Of a stretch of DNA of 64,000 nucleotides, positions 1-11,400 are shown one piece after another; positions within the stretch are counted from its first letter, which is position 1, and each line of letters opens with the position of its first letter. The stretch is taken from the NCBI GenBank assembly GCA_914767885.1, contig CAJZBQ010000056.1, positions 310,001-374,000 of the forward strand. The letters run 5' to 3'. Origin of the DNA: Blepharisma stoltei (Eukaryota > Ciliophora > Heterotrichea > Heterotrichida > Blepharismidae). The position numbers and the translations under genes are program-made. A model generated the notes under the pieces. The model did no database searches. It worked only from the letters and a program-made list of their open reading frames with translations, and was not told where the DNA came from.

Positions 1-2
1 TT

Positions 3-2756
3 TCGCCAGGATATTTGAGGACAAATTTCACGCAGTATAAGCATATTTTTAAAAATATTTATGAGTCTAAAGCGAGGGTTTGTATTATTCTTTTAGAAAA
101 TCCGAATGCTTGGCATGCAATAGAAGGGCTCTATGATGTTGGGTTTAGAAAAGGGGATCTTGTTCCTGTTTTTTACAGTAAAACTGGTGGCGTTCAGGCT
201 ATTTCAAATGAGCTTGATGAATATATAAAGAAAAGAAAAGAACTTATGCTTGGGTCTTTAAGCGTGTTTAGCAATGAGTATATTGGGGATTATGGAAAAC
301 AAATTAAATCTGAAATAGCCCAAGCCTTTTACCCTCAAGATCCCAGCTATAAATGCTTTTCATTTGATGCCTTTATGCTAGCAGCACATGGGCTTGATTA
401 TACCATTAATCGAGGTGATGATATAGAAAATCCATTAATACTGAATAAAAATTTGAGGAAACAAAGATTTGTAGGCTGCAGTGGAATTATTTCTATTGAA
501 TCAAACAGCAATAATAGAAATTCTGCGCCTATAAATCTGTTTAATTTTTATTATAATAAAACGAGCAAGACTTATATCGAGACATCAGTCATAGTTTATA
601 ATCCTGAGTCATCTACACCGTTTATTGTGATGCAACAAATAATGTGGCCTGGAGGCTCCAACACAGTGCCTGAAGACATGAGAGATCAAAATTTTGACTG
701 CCCATTCGAAAAAAAGCTCGTCAGAAATTCTGGTAGTGGCATTGGAATGCTTTTTGGGGTATGTTTCTCAATTTTCTCAGTATCTGGTATTATCACTTGA
801 TTAATATGGAAAAAATGGAAAATTGTTGATTATCCTAAATTGGAGAAAACTAAAAAGTTAAAGTTTGCTGATATGATTGTTTATTTGGTCATTGCTATTG
901 AATTCTTTCAATATTTATATTTAGGTCCACCAATTTCTTCAATGAATTCTGCAGTAGCTTATGCTAGTGAAGCAACTTCTGTTGATTTAACAAGTTTTAT
1001 TACTTTTAAAGGGGCAATATTTTGGATTGCAATGATTATCACTCTTTGCACTGTTTTATTAAGTTAAACTAGTTGAAAAATTCATTTTATGGAAAATCCA
1101 TCCCAGGCTTAAAATTATTTAATATAAATTTTTCTATATATAATATTAGTATGCATAATTAATAATTTTAATAACGAGATCTCTATATATAATTATATAA
1201 AATATAATTTTCAGGATAAATTTTATAATTAAATGACTTTTTTGAGGCACTTGTAAATTGGGCTTTTTCAGATATAATTTGTTTTATTTAATTTAAATTA
1301 ATTTTTTAAAAAAATTACTTGTTTTAAAAGTGGAGGAATAAGTATATATTTTTAAATATTTTTACAGTTACAAGATTTAAGCACGTTTTTAAATGAAGAT
1401 GCTGTGTAAATTTAAGACTATTTGCAGAGACATTGATGCCTTTACTAGGAAATGCTTTATTTATCCCAATAATTTCATTTCTATTAAACGTGTTTTCATG
1501 CACTCATGCAACCGGAGACTCTATTTCTGATACTTATTTAGATAAAGATTGCTATCAATATTGTTGGCAAGGAAAACACTTAATCCCCGTTAGATTAGTG
1601 AACATAGTTATTATTTTTAGGAAAATTATTCATTTAAAAGCTAGCAAAATAAAATTTTCAATACAAAATCTTATGCAAATAATAGCTTAATATGTAATTG
1701 ATTGTGGCTCTAATTCTATGAATTTTAAATAGTTTTCTCTTTTAAAATATTCATGGATCGATTTTATTAAAATATATAAAACAATAATATATAAGTTAAT
1801 ATAAAAATTAGAAAACATTTATCACCCTCCTTTAGAAAGCAAAACAATGTTGTTCGCTAAACAATGGGAGTTAGCATTTGCTATGCAATCTATAATTGCA
1901 ATTTTTATTTACGTTCCTTTGACTGTATACTACAGGCCAGTTTATCAAGAAGTGCAAGAATCCTTGCACATCAAAACAATGCCAAAATATCTTGTTATTA
2001 AAAGCTTAACACAAATATTCTTTGTAGTCCTTAAAAAAACCCTTGGTCTTTATCAGCCAGAAATCCATGGATTTGTCTACTTGATTTTATTTTCATTCTA
2101 CATTTGAATTATCCTTCGCATAAAAGCATATAATTATGACAGAATGTGTTTGCTGCTATTCATATCAATGCTAATGGTAGTTTGGTCTGTGCTGTTTACA
2201 TCTTTAGCAAATATACTTGAAGTAACTTTTATACTTTGGCTGTGCTGCCAACTGACTGGCTGAGCTGCTATTTTACTCTGAGGAGCAATCAAAGCAAAAA
2301 AAATTCCATCCTTAATTATCACAGAAAAAGGAATTGACATATCCGTTTTGTTTAAATTTATGCTTGGGAAGATTGAAGCTAACCAAATTGACAAAAAAGA
2401 AATCAAGTTTGTTTCTAACTCACATTTAAAATTAAACTCTTTCTCCAAGCTTATAAAAAGGTAGTAGTTTATGTAATTTTAATTGATGAAATTATTTTGC
2501 ATTTTTATTAAAATTATTTTTATACTTTTAGCTAAAATAATGTAGGAGTAAGAAAGAAATTACTGACCCTGATCAATGCAAAAAAGTTGATTCTAATGAA
2601 AAAATAGCAGACGAAGAAAAAATAGAAATAGTTATTGAAGATGAGATGTCTGACGAAAAAGTTTTGAGCTCTGATAACGTGCTAAAAATTGATGAAAATG
2701 AAGAAGGAAAGAGTGACGATACAACAAGAATGAATACAAATAGGAAATTTATTTAA
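3..2756 (+). CDS. Receptor copy 1: tandem periplasmic-binding-like, multi-pass membrane protein (5' truncated by window)
   Basis: The frame is open from base 3, so the start lies upstream. Read with TGA as Trp and with three IESs removed (1067-1344, 1583-1873, 2418-2550), it gives 683 codons ending at TAA 2754-2756. The visible part begins inside the second periplasmic-binding (ANF-receptor type) lobe. An extracellular region ends at FDCPFEKKLVRNS, and about eight hydrophobic segments follow from VGVCFSIFSVSG onward. A cysteine-bearing loop (FSCTHATGDS, DKDCYQYCW) lies between membrane segments, followed by the motif PLTVYYRPVYQ and an acidic tail. It is closely similar to copies 2 and 3. The family resembles ligand-binding surface receptors; the ligand is unknown. 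The fold call rests on pattern, not on a search. Confidence 0.75.
1067..1344. other. IES in receptor 1, TA-bounded (278 bp)
   Basis: Copy 2 reads without interruption here (LLSIFLNIF), while copy 1 hits a TAA after LLS. Joining at the TA at 1065-1066 and the TA at 1343-1344 restores the frame with one extra Tyr. The insert is strongly AT-rich. It lies at the same codon as the IES of copy 3 (11083-11261). The exact TA is inferred. Confidence 0.65.
1583..1873. mobile_element. IES in receptor 1, TTA-bounded with CTCCC-type ends (291 bp)
   Basis: TTA at 1580-1582 and 1871-1873 flank the insert, and joining them gives CACTTAGCATTTG, matching copies 2 and 3 (HLAF). The ends form an imperfect inverted repeat: TTAATCCCCGTTAGATTAG on the left and, reversed, TAACTCCCATTGTTTAGCG on the right. 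Confidence 0.8.
2418..2550. mobile_element. IES in receptor 1, TA-bounded (133 bp)
   Basis: Joining at TA 2416-2417 and TA 2549-2550 gives GTTTCTAAGAAAGAAATT, matching the uninterrupted VSKKEI of copy 2. Ends: TAACTCACATTTAAAATT and, reversed, TTACTCCTACATTATTTT. Copy 3 has an IES at the same position (12634-12734). Confidence 0.8.
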
Positions 2757-3944
2757 ATAATGTAGGTGCTATGATTTTTATGGCAATCTAAAGAATTTTT
2801 AAATTGTTGATGAATTTAATAATTCAATTTTTTTATATATGCCAATTTGTTTCTTGAATAGTTTTTAAATATATGCATTTATATATTTCTATTTGAAAAT
2901 TTATTTATTCTTAAACTAATTAGAATTATTTCAAAATCTCACTACATAAAAATAATTATTTATATGAAATATACATTAAAATGACGTTGCGATACAACCC
3001 ATCCTCTTTGCACGCGCATCTGGCTCAGTTGTTTTATCATGCCAAGAACTACGGGGAAGGAGCTTGGCGTTCGGAAGATGAATCCAGTCAGGTTTTTTAC
3101 CTGCCTTGGTGAAGCGCAGTCAACCCCATGCTTATTCCAATTTAGAATTTTAGCCTCAGGAGGGGATCGGAGCCAAGAGCTCGAGAGGGAAACCAGCAAT
3201 GCTAGCAGATAAAAATCCTGACCACCGGGACTGTTTCCCAATGTGGTATCTGGAATTATGCTCGGGATTTGGATTTTCGTTTTGAATTTTCCATGGTGGG
3301 CAACCTTTGCTAGAGTACGGCATTGAGGCGCGAGTCATCTGCTTACCAGGGCGTGAGTGCAGCAGCATTTGTGAGGTCTTGTACAAACCAGTAAATAGGT
3401 GAGGGAGCATGAAGGTTAGAGATAGTCCGGCCTTCTCAATAAATTTAATAAACATAAACGATATTTATATAATAATAAAAAATCCAAGAGCTTTTTATTT
3501 AATCTATTTAGATGGTTATTTTTTGATAAATTAAGCTTTTAATTCTTGGTAATTCTGAACGAATTAAAGAATTTCACTCATTTGGATTTTAAATAGACAG
3601 ATAAATGGATCATTATTAATCTAGAATTTTAATAAAGTTAGCCAGCTTTCAATTTGAGTTCAGCAAACAAATGCTGAAAAATACTTTAAAAATTTATAAA
3701 AAAATCGGAGAAAGCAAGTCATCACATAAGGATTCCACCTGATAAAATAGCGGGATTTTGCCAAAAAATATTTTCACTGGATTTATTCGAATACAAGGGT
3801 TTTCCTTTTTTTTTTAAAAGGTCAAGGATGTTCTAATTTTGAGGAAATTTTTTAAGTTTATTGATTTTGTGCAAGAAATTTAGGCAATATCGAACATTAT
3901 AATAAATTAAATTCATTCTGGCCTATAATATAATTAATTAAAAA
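2757..3944. other. Intergenic region between receptor copies 1 and 2
   Basis: No gene is visible. The stretch is AT-rich except for the GC-rich insertion at 2966-3470. The last 200 bp before copy 2 resemble the region upstream of copy 3 only weakly, sharing a T-rich run followed by AAAGGTCAA. Confidence 0.6.
2966..3470 (+). mobile_element. SINE-like GC-rich insertion (505 bp), intergenic
   Basis: This is a sharp GC-rich island in AT-rich DNA. TATTTATAT at 2957-2965 is repeated at 3462-3470 as a probable target-site duplication. It starts with an AT leader followed by TTAAAATGACG, as other copies here start with an AT leader plus ATGG. It ends in an A/T-rich tail (AATAAATTTAATAAAC). The open frames inside on the minus strand are not convincing genes. 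The word TGGCTCAGTTG near 3020 resembles a tRNA A box, but no good B box follows. Confidence 0.55.
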
Positions 3945-6900
3945 ATGATGCTCATTATCTATTTTGGCCTTTTTCAACTAGCGTACTCACTTGGGGATAT
4001 AATGATTTATGTACTTTATTCTAGTCAAACAAATTCAAATTTTGTAAGCGATGCTAAAAACAACTTGCTCCCCTTTAAATTGACAAAATATCTTTAAAAT
4101 TTCCATTTTTTTGGATATTTCATTCCCCTATTTAAATAGGTTTTCACGCTAAATCAATTATAATTCTTCATAAAATAAATTAAATTTAAAACATCCGTTC
4201 GATTAATTTTAAAAAAAATTATCTCTGTTCAATTAAACAGAATTTTTTATTCCAATTTAAAAGGAGGAGTTATATAACACAATTAATCAAAATGAACAAT
4301 TTTTTGACATTCAATTAATAGAGGTAGATTTAAATCAAAATTTGGCTGATAATTTAGATGCTAAAGAAAATTTTATGATTTTGGATGCAACTTTTGATAT
4401 ATTTTGGAATAAAATGATTTATGAATATAGTGAGAATAACAATATAGTGAATCTAAAAATGAACTTTGATGCAAGCTATGTCGGAGAATGACAATTTTTT
4501 CTTCATAATTCTCCAGATCAGCATAAAGAAATAGCCGAATTGGTCATAAAATTTTTTGGTTGAACGAATTTGGCAATTATATCAAACAATTTTCCAATAA
4601 ATGTGAAAATGGCATCTAATATTGAAAAGCGGTTAAAAAATCAAGTTTCACAAAAAATAATTCTTCCGGATTCAATAAATAAAGAAAGAATTAGTAATTT
4701 AATTACCAAAATTATTAAACCGGATGGGATTCAAATGTTTTTTATTTTAGAAGAAGGAGACAACTTTCAGTATTTAATTGAAAACCTCAAGGACGAGAAA
4801 GTTTATAAAAAAGGGGCAGGAGTTCTTGCTGGGAGCTCTAGCATTTGGGCAGCTAAAGAAGATGGCTTAATTATATATGTCGAAAAAGGTTTAGAAACTG
4901 CAGAATCATATACTGAGTATGAAATCTTAGCAATAAAGCATTTTACTGATATTATCCTAGAATTCAAATCTAGATATTCAAGCTCCCAACAGTTTGAAGG
5001 ATTCAATTCACTTCTTCTTAAGCAATTACTTGAGTCAAGTACCTTTCAGCATAGAAAAATACCTATATTTTCAATTATAAATATTGACAATAATGATAAA
5101 ATTTTGAAAGCTGAAGTAGAAAACTCAACATTTCACATATTTAATAAAACATTTATTTATCCTGGAAATACCACTTCTTTTCCAAAAATATCTGAAACAG
5201 AGATCGTATTATCAATTGCTTCTGGATCATCTGAACCAAATGGTGTGTCAAATCTCTTTAACCCTCAGAACTTTTTGGGATCGTTATATGCACAGTGAGT
5301 CATAAATAACTCAACCTCTCTGCTTAAAAATTTTTATATATCTCAGTTTCAAACCGATTGTGGAGCAAGTGTATACAATTTCGATTTTTATTATAAATGC
5401 ATGAGCCCATTAAAAAGCCAGCTTGGGGTTGCGTTTCTTTCTCCTTCATTTGGTTCTGGAGCGGTTGGCTATATTTCGATTTTCCGAAAATTGGGATTGA
5501 AGATTCCTCATTGTGGCGCAGGAGTACGAACTGCTATATTATCAAATAAAACCGCATATCCTGAATATATGAGAGTAATAACAAGTATTGATTATTTTGC
5601 AGTAATTATAGCGAAAAGTTTAGCGTATTTTGGGTGAAAAAACGTCGCAGTTATTTATAATAGTAAAGCATCTGCCATAGCTGAATACAATACATTTGCT
5701 CAGGAATGTGAAGGGCTAGGAATCTCTATTTTAAATGATAAAGACAAAAGAATGCTTCCAGCAGGATACTTAAGGACTAATTTCACACAGTATAAACACA
5801 TTTTTCAAAATATTTATGAGACCAAGGTGAGGGTTTGTGTTTTGTTCGTTGATAATCCAAGCGCTTGGCATGTCATTGAAGGGCTTTATGATGTTGGATT
5901 TAGAGAAGGAGACCTAATTCCTATTTTCGACAGTAAAACCGGAGGTGTTCAGTCTATTTCAAATGACCTTGAGGAGTATATAAAAAAAAGGAAAGAACTT
6001 ATGCTTGGATCTTTGAGTGTTTTTAGTAATGAATATATTGGAGACTACGGAAAACAAATTAAAGCTCAAATAACTCAAGCCTTTTACCCTCAAGATCCCA
6101 GCTATAAATGCTTTTCATTTGACGCCTTTATGCTAGCAGCCCACGGGCTTGACTATACAATTAACCGAGGGGATGATATAGAAAACCCATTGGTATTGAA
6201 TAAAAATTTGAGAAAGCAAAGATTTGTAGGGTGCAGCGGAACAATTTCTATTGAATCAGATAGTAATAATAGAAATTCTGCTCCTATAAATCTCTTTAAT
6301 TTTTATTATAATGAAACTAGCAAATCATATATCGAGACTTCAGTAATAGTTTATTCCCCAGAGTCAGCAATTCCTTTTAATGTAATGCAGCAAGTAGCAT
6401 GGCCAAAACAATCAAAAACTGTTCCAACTGATATAAGAGATAAAAATTGAGATTGCCCATTTGAAAAGCGGCTAGTAAGAAATTCTCAAGCTGGTGTTGG
6501 AGTTCTATTTGCCGTATGCTTTTCGATTTTTTCTATTTCAGGGATTATTACCTGGCTTATATGGAAAAAATGAAAAATTGTTGATTATCCTAAATTAGAA
6601 AAACCAAAAAAATTAAAATTTGCTGATATGATGGTTTATTTGGTAATTGCAATTGAGTTCTTTCAATATATATATTTAGGTCCACCAGTCTCATCAATGA
6701 ATTCTGCTGTAGCTTATATGAGTGAAGCAACTTCTGTTGATTTAACAAGCTTCATTACTTTTAAGGGAACAATTTTTTGGATAACAATGATATTTACTCT
6801 TTGTGTTGTTTTATTAAGCATATTTCTGAATATATTTACAGTTACTAGATTTAAAAACTTACTCAAATGGAGAATTTGTATAAGCATAAGAGTTTTTGCA

Positions 6901-7794
6901 GAAGCATTAATGCCTCTTTTTGGCAATGCTTTATTTATTCCAATAATCTCATTTCTATTAAACATCTTTTCATGCACTCATGCTACTGGAGACTCTATTT
7001 CTGATACTTACCTAGATAAAGATTGCTATCAATATTGCTGGAAAGGGAAGCATTTAGCATTCGCTCTGCTGTCAATAGTTGCAACTTTTATTTATGTGCC
7101 TTTAACTGTGTACTACCGGCCTGTATATCAAGAAGTGCAAGAATCTTTACACATTAAAACAATGCCAAAATATCTCGTGATTAAAAGCTTAACTCAGATT
7201 TTTTTTGTAGTTCTCAAAAAAACACTTGGTCTTTATCAGCCAGAAGTGCATGGTTTTGTCTACTTGATTTTATTTTCAATTTATATTTGAATTGTCATTC
7301 GCTTGAAAGCATATAATTACGATAAAATATGTTTGCTATTGCTTACAGCGATGCTTATGGTGGTTTGGTCTGTGTTATTTACTTCTTTATCAAATATACT
7401 TGAAGCAAACTTTATATATTGGCTTTGCTGTCAAATGACTGGATGGGCTGCTATTCTACTCTGGGGAGCTCTGAAAGCTAAAAAGCTCCCATCTATGATT
7501 ATTATTGAAAAAGGAATGGATATATCTATTCTTTTTAAATTTATGTTAGGAAAGGTTAAAGCTGAAGCAATTCACGCAAAAAAAATAAAATACGTTTCTA
7601 AGAAAGAAATAAATGACTCATGCAAAATCAATATTTCACATGAAAAGGTAGATGAAAATAAAATAGAAATAATAATGGAAGAAAATGCATCTCAAATTTT
7701 CTGGAGCTCTGGCAATGCATTGCGCATTGATGAGAATGAAGAAGCGAAAAACGATGAAACAGCTAGAATGAATTCAAACAGAAAACTCTTATAA
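3945..7794 (+). CDS. Receptor copy 2: tandem periplasmic-binding-like, multi-pass membrane protein, 1214 aa
   Basis: This is the cleanest copy. ATG ATG at 3945 opens a signal-peptide-like segment (MMLIIYFGLFQLAYSLG). One IES (4068-4272) is removed, and TGA is read as Trp at several sites (for example LYAQ-W-V, AYFG-W-K and SGIIT-W). The ectodomain of about 780 residues contains two similar halves, each with an FFGWTNLAIIS/YFGWKNVAVIY strand, a GSSSIW/GSLSVF turn and a following helix. This suggests two tandem PBP1 (ANF-receptor) modules. About eight membrane segments follow, with conserved CTHATGDS, DCYQYCWKGKH and PLTVYYRPVYQ, then a charged cytoplasmic tail ending MNSNRKLL. The spacing and orientation with copies 1 and 3 show a head-to-tail gene array. 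The role as a surface chemoreceptor is inferred. Confidence 0.8.
4068..4272. mobile_element. IES in receptor 2, CTCCCC ends, TTG/TTA pointer (205 bp)
   Basis: The insert runs from TTG-CTCCCCTTTAAATTG to CAATTTAAAAGGAGGAG-TTA, an obvious terminal inverted repeat. Removing it joins NNL to YNTINQNEQ, in the frame of copy 3 (LSDTINQSEQ). The left pointer is TTG and the right one TTA. Confidence 0.8.
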
Positions 7795-8409
7795 TCAACA
7801 CAAATTTAAAATGTTTTATCGTGCTAGAACGTTATAATTTTAATGAATAGATTAATTTATCTATTTTAATGTTAATTTTGTTTTATATATATTAAAGAAT
7901 TTGTATTAGTTATTTCTTTGATTTAACTTTCAGCTAGTAAATAAATAATGAACTTTAGCTGGTACAATGAATAATTATTATTGATTTATCATTTAATAAT
8001 CAAATAGCTTACGTTTGATTTATAATGTAATAAAGCAAAAGCAATTTAGCACGAATCAATATAAAATTCAAAAATCTTATTTAAATCAACATTAAATATT
8101 AATAATATTTAAACAAAACTGCTATCTTGCTTTACCAAAGAAAAGCAAATTTTGAGCTGATCTCTTTGTCGTTCAAATTTTGTTTTTAAAGGTCAAAATT
8201 TTTTATTCTAAGAAAATGTTTTATGGTAGAAAATTTCATTTAAAATTGAAGGCTTAAACATTTGTTTTATTAATTCATAGCGAAAAGCTTCCTTATTCAT
8301 TAAATTGAAAGAGAATTTTCATTGTTTATTTGCCCTTATTTAATTAATGCGTTCATTAATCAATTATTTAATTCAGAGCGAAAAACTTCCTTATCAAATA
8401 AATTGAAAT
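7795..8409. other. Intergenic region between receptor copies 2 and 3
   Basis: AT-rich, with no gene. The last 130 bp hold a decayed duplicate of the copy 3 gene start (see 8279-8345). Confidence 0.6.
8279..8345 (+). repeat. Decayed tandem duplicate of receptor 3 leader and start
   Basis: AGCGAAAAGCTTCCTTATTC, AAATTGAAA and ATTTTCATTGTTTATTTG recur about 100 bp downstream as AGCGAAAAACTTCCTTATC, AAATTGAAATATG and ATTTTCATTGTTTATTTTGG. The upstream unit lacks the start codon, so it is a remnant of a local duplication. Confidence 0.6.
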
Positions 8410-11400
8410 ATGATTTTCATTGTTTATTTTGGCCTTATTCAACTAGTGCATTCACTTGGAGATATTATAATTTATGTGCTTTATTCGGAGAAAACAAATT
8501 CAAAATTTGTAACAGACGCGCTAAATAGCTTATCTGACACAATTAATCAAAGTGAACAAATTTTTGATGTGAATTTCATAAGAATGGCTTCAAGCCACAA
8601 TTTGAATGATATTTTAGATACAAACATAAACTTTATGATTATTGATGCGACTTTTGATGTATACTGAAATAGAATTATTTATGAATACACAGAGAATAAC
8701 AAAATAATTAATCTCAAAATGAACTTTGAGGCAAGTTATGATGGAGAGTGGCTATTTTTTCTTCATAATTCAGCTGATCAACACCAGGAAATTTCAGAAT
8801 TAATTCTAAATTTTTTTGGCTGAACTAATTTAGCAATTATATCAAACGATTTACCAAAAAATGTGAAAATTGTGTCAAATATCGAAAAACGGCTTAAAAA
8901 TCAGATTTCCTTAAAAGTAATTCTTCCTGATGCAATAAATACAGGAAGAATAAGCAGTTTAATTAGAAAAATTATTATACCGGATGGGATTCAAATGTTT
9001 TTTATTTTAGAAGAAGGAGAAAATTTTGAGGATTTAATTGAAAATCTCAAGAAAGAAAAAGTTTATAAAAAAGGGGCAGGTGTTCTTGCTGGGAGCTCTA
9101 GCATTTGGGCAGCTAATGAGGATGGCTTAATTTTGTATGTCGAAAAAGGTTTAGAAAATGCAGAATCATATTCTGAGTATGAAATCTTAGCAATAAAGCA
9201 TTTTACAGATATGATCCTAGAATTCAGATCTAGATATTCAAGCTCCCAACAGTCTGGAGAGTTCGATTCACTTCTTCTAAAGGAATTATTTGAATCAAAC
9301 ACTTATCAGCATAAAAAATTGCCTGCATTTTCAATAATAAATATAGACAGCAATCAGAAGATTTTGAAAGGTGAGGTAGAAAATTCAAGTTTTCACTTTT
9401 TCAATAGAACATTTATTTTCCCTGGAAATACAACTGTCTTTCCTAAAATATCAAAAACAGAGATTGTGCTATCAATTGCTTCTGGATCAACTGAACCAAA
9501 CGGACTTACAAATTTGTTAAATTCTCAGAACTTTTTAGGCTCTTTATATGCACAATGGGTTATGAATAACTCAACTGATCTACTAAAAAATTTTAACATT
9601 TTGCACTTTGAAACGGATTGCGGAGCAAATGTATACGATTTTGATTTTTATTATAACTGTATGAGCCCATTAAAGGATCAGCTTGGAGTTACATTTCTTT
9701 CACCCTCATTCAGTGCTGGAGCAGTTGGCTATATTACAATTTTCAGAAAATTAGGATTAGAGATCCCTCATTGTGGTGCTGGAACTCGAGTTGCAGCTCT
9801 CTCAAATAAAGCAGAATATCCAGAGTACATGAGGGTCATAACAAGTTCAGAATATTTTGCTGTAATTATGGCAAAAAGTTTAGCTTATTTTGGATGAAGT
9901 AATGTAGCAGTTATTTATAGTGATAAATCGTCAGTCTTATCTGTATATAAAACATTCGTACAGCAATGCGAAATACTCGGAATATCTATATTGAATGACG
10001 CTGACAAAAGATTGATTCCACAAACATATTTGAGGACAAATTATACACAGTATAAGCATATATTTAAAAATATATATGAATCTAAAGCAAGGGTCTGTGT
10101 TATTTTTATGGAAAATCCATATGCTTGGCATGCAATAGAAGGATTTTATGACGCTGGGTTCAGGGAAGGCGAATTTGTTCCATTTTTTTACAGTAAAACT
10201 GGTGGGGTTCAATCTATTTCAAATGACCTTGAAGAGCGTATAATGAAAAGAAAAAAGTTAATGCTAGGGTCTTTGAGTGCTTTTAGTGACGAGTACATTG
10301 GTGATTATGGAAAACAAATTAAATCTGAAATAGCACAAGCCTTTTACCCTCAAGATCCCAGCTATAAATGTTTTTCATTTGATGCTTTTATGCTTGCAGC
10401 TCATGGACTTGATTATACAATTAACAAAGGGGAAGATATAGAAAATTCGACAATATTGAATAAAAATTTGAGAAAACAAAAATTTGAAGGCTGCAGTGGA
10501 ACAATTTCTATTGAATCAAGTAACAATAATAGAAATTCAGCTCCTATTAATCTTTTTAACTTTTATTATAATACTACTGATGATACATACTACGAAACTT
10601 CAGTTGTTGTTTATACACCAGGATCATCAATTCCGTTTAATATAATACAAAAAGTCACATGGCCAGGAAACTCCAAAACAATCCCAACAGATATGAGGCA
10701 CAACAATTTTGACTGTCCGTTTGAAAAAATACTTGTAAGAAATTCTAGTGTTGGCATTGGAATGTTTCTTGTGGCATGCTTCACAATTTTCTCGATATCT
10801 GGAATTATCACTTGAATAATATGAAAAAAATGGAAAATAGTTGACTTTCCAAAATTGGAGAAACCCAAAAAAATAAAATTTGCTGATATGATGGTTTATT
10901 TAGTTATTGCAATTGATTTTTTTCAATATTTATATTTAGGTCCATCTAGTTCTTCAGTGAATTCTGTTGTTGCCTATATAAGTAAAGCAATTTCAGTTGA
11001 CTTAGAAGGCTTAATTTATTTCAAAGGGACAGTATTTTGGATTGCAATGGTCTTTACTCTTAGTGCTGCAACATTCAGTATAGTATCTGAATACTTATTG
11101 CGTGCCTTGATACATCTTTTTCCGCACTTGATGAGTTGGCACATCCTGTCAAAGGTATATGCTTATATCAACTTGGCTATCTTAAGGTAATTCATCAGCT
11201 CTCTAAGTCGTGGAGAAGAAGATTGAGTCAAGGCACGCTATAAGCGTGGATACGATCTATATTTTTAAATATATTTACTGTTACTAGGTTCAAAAACATT
11301 TTCACATGAAAATTTTGTGTAAATTTGCGCTATTTTGCAGATGCTATATTGCCTCTTATAGGTAATGCTTTATTTATTCCAATAATTTCCTTTTTATTAA

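Noticed and set aside
3015-3090. tRNA-derived promoter (A and B boxes) in the insertion at 2966
   Set aside because: TGGCTCAGTTG fits an A box but GTTCGGAAGATGAATCC is too far from a B box; not strong enough to call a tRNA-derived SINE.
2960-3455. Two minus-strand open frames in the GC-rich island between receptor copies
   Set aside because: They overlap each other in different frames, have no domain-like composition and lie wholly inside a duplicated-flank insertion.
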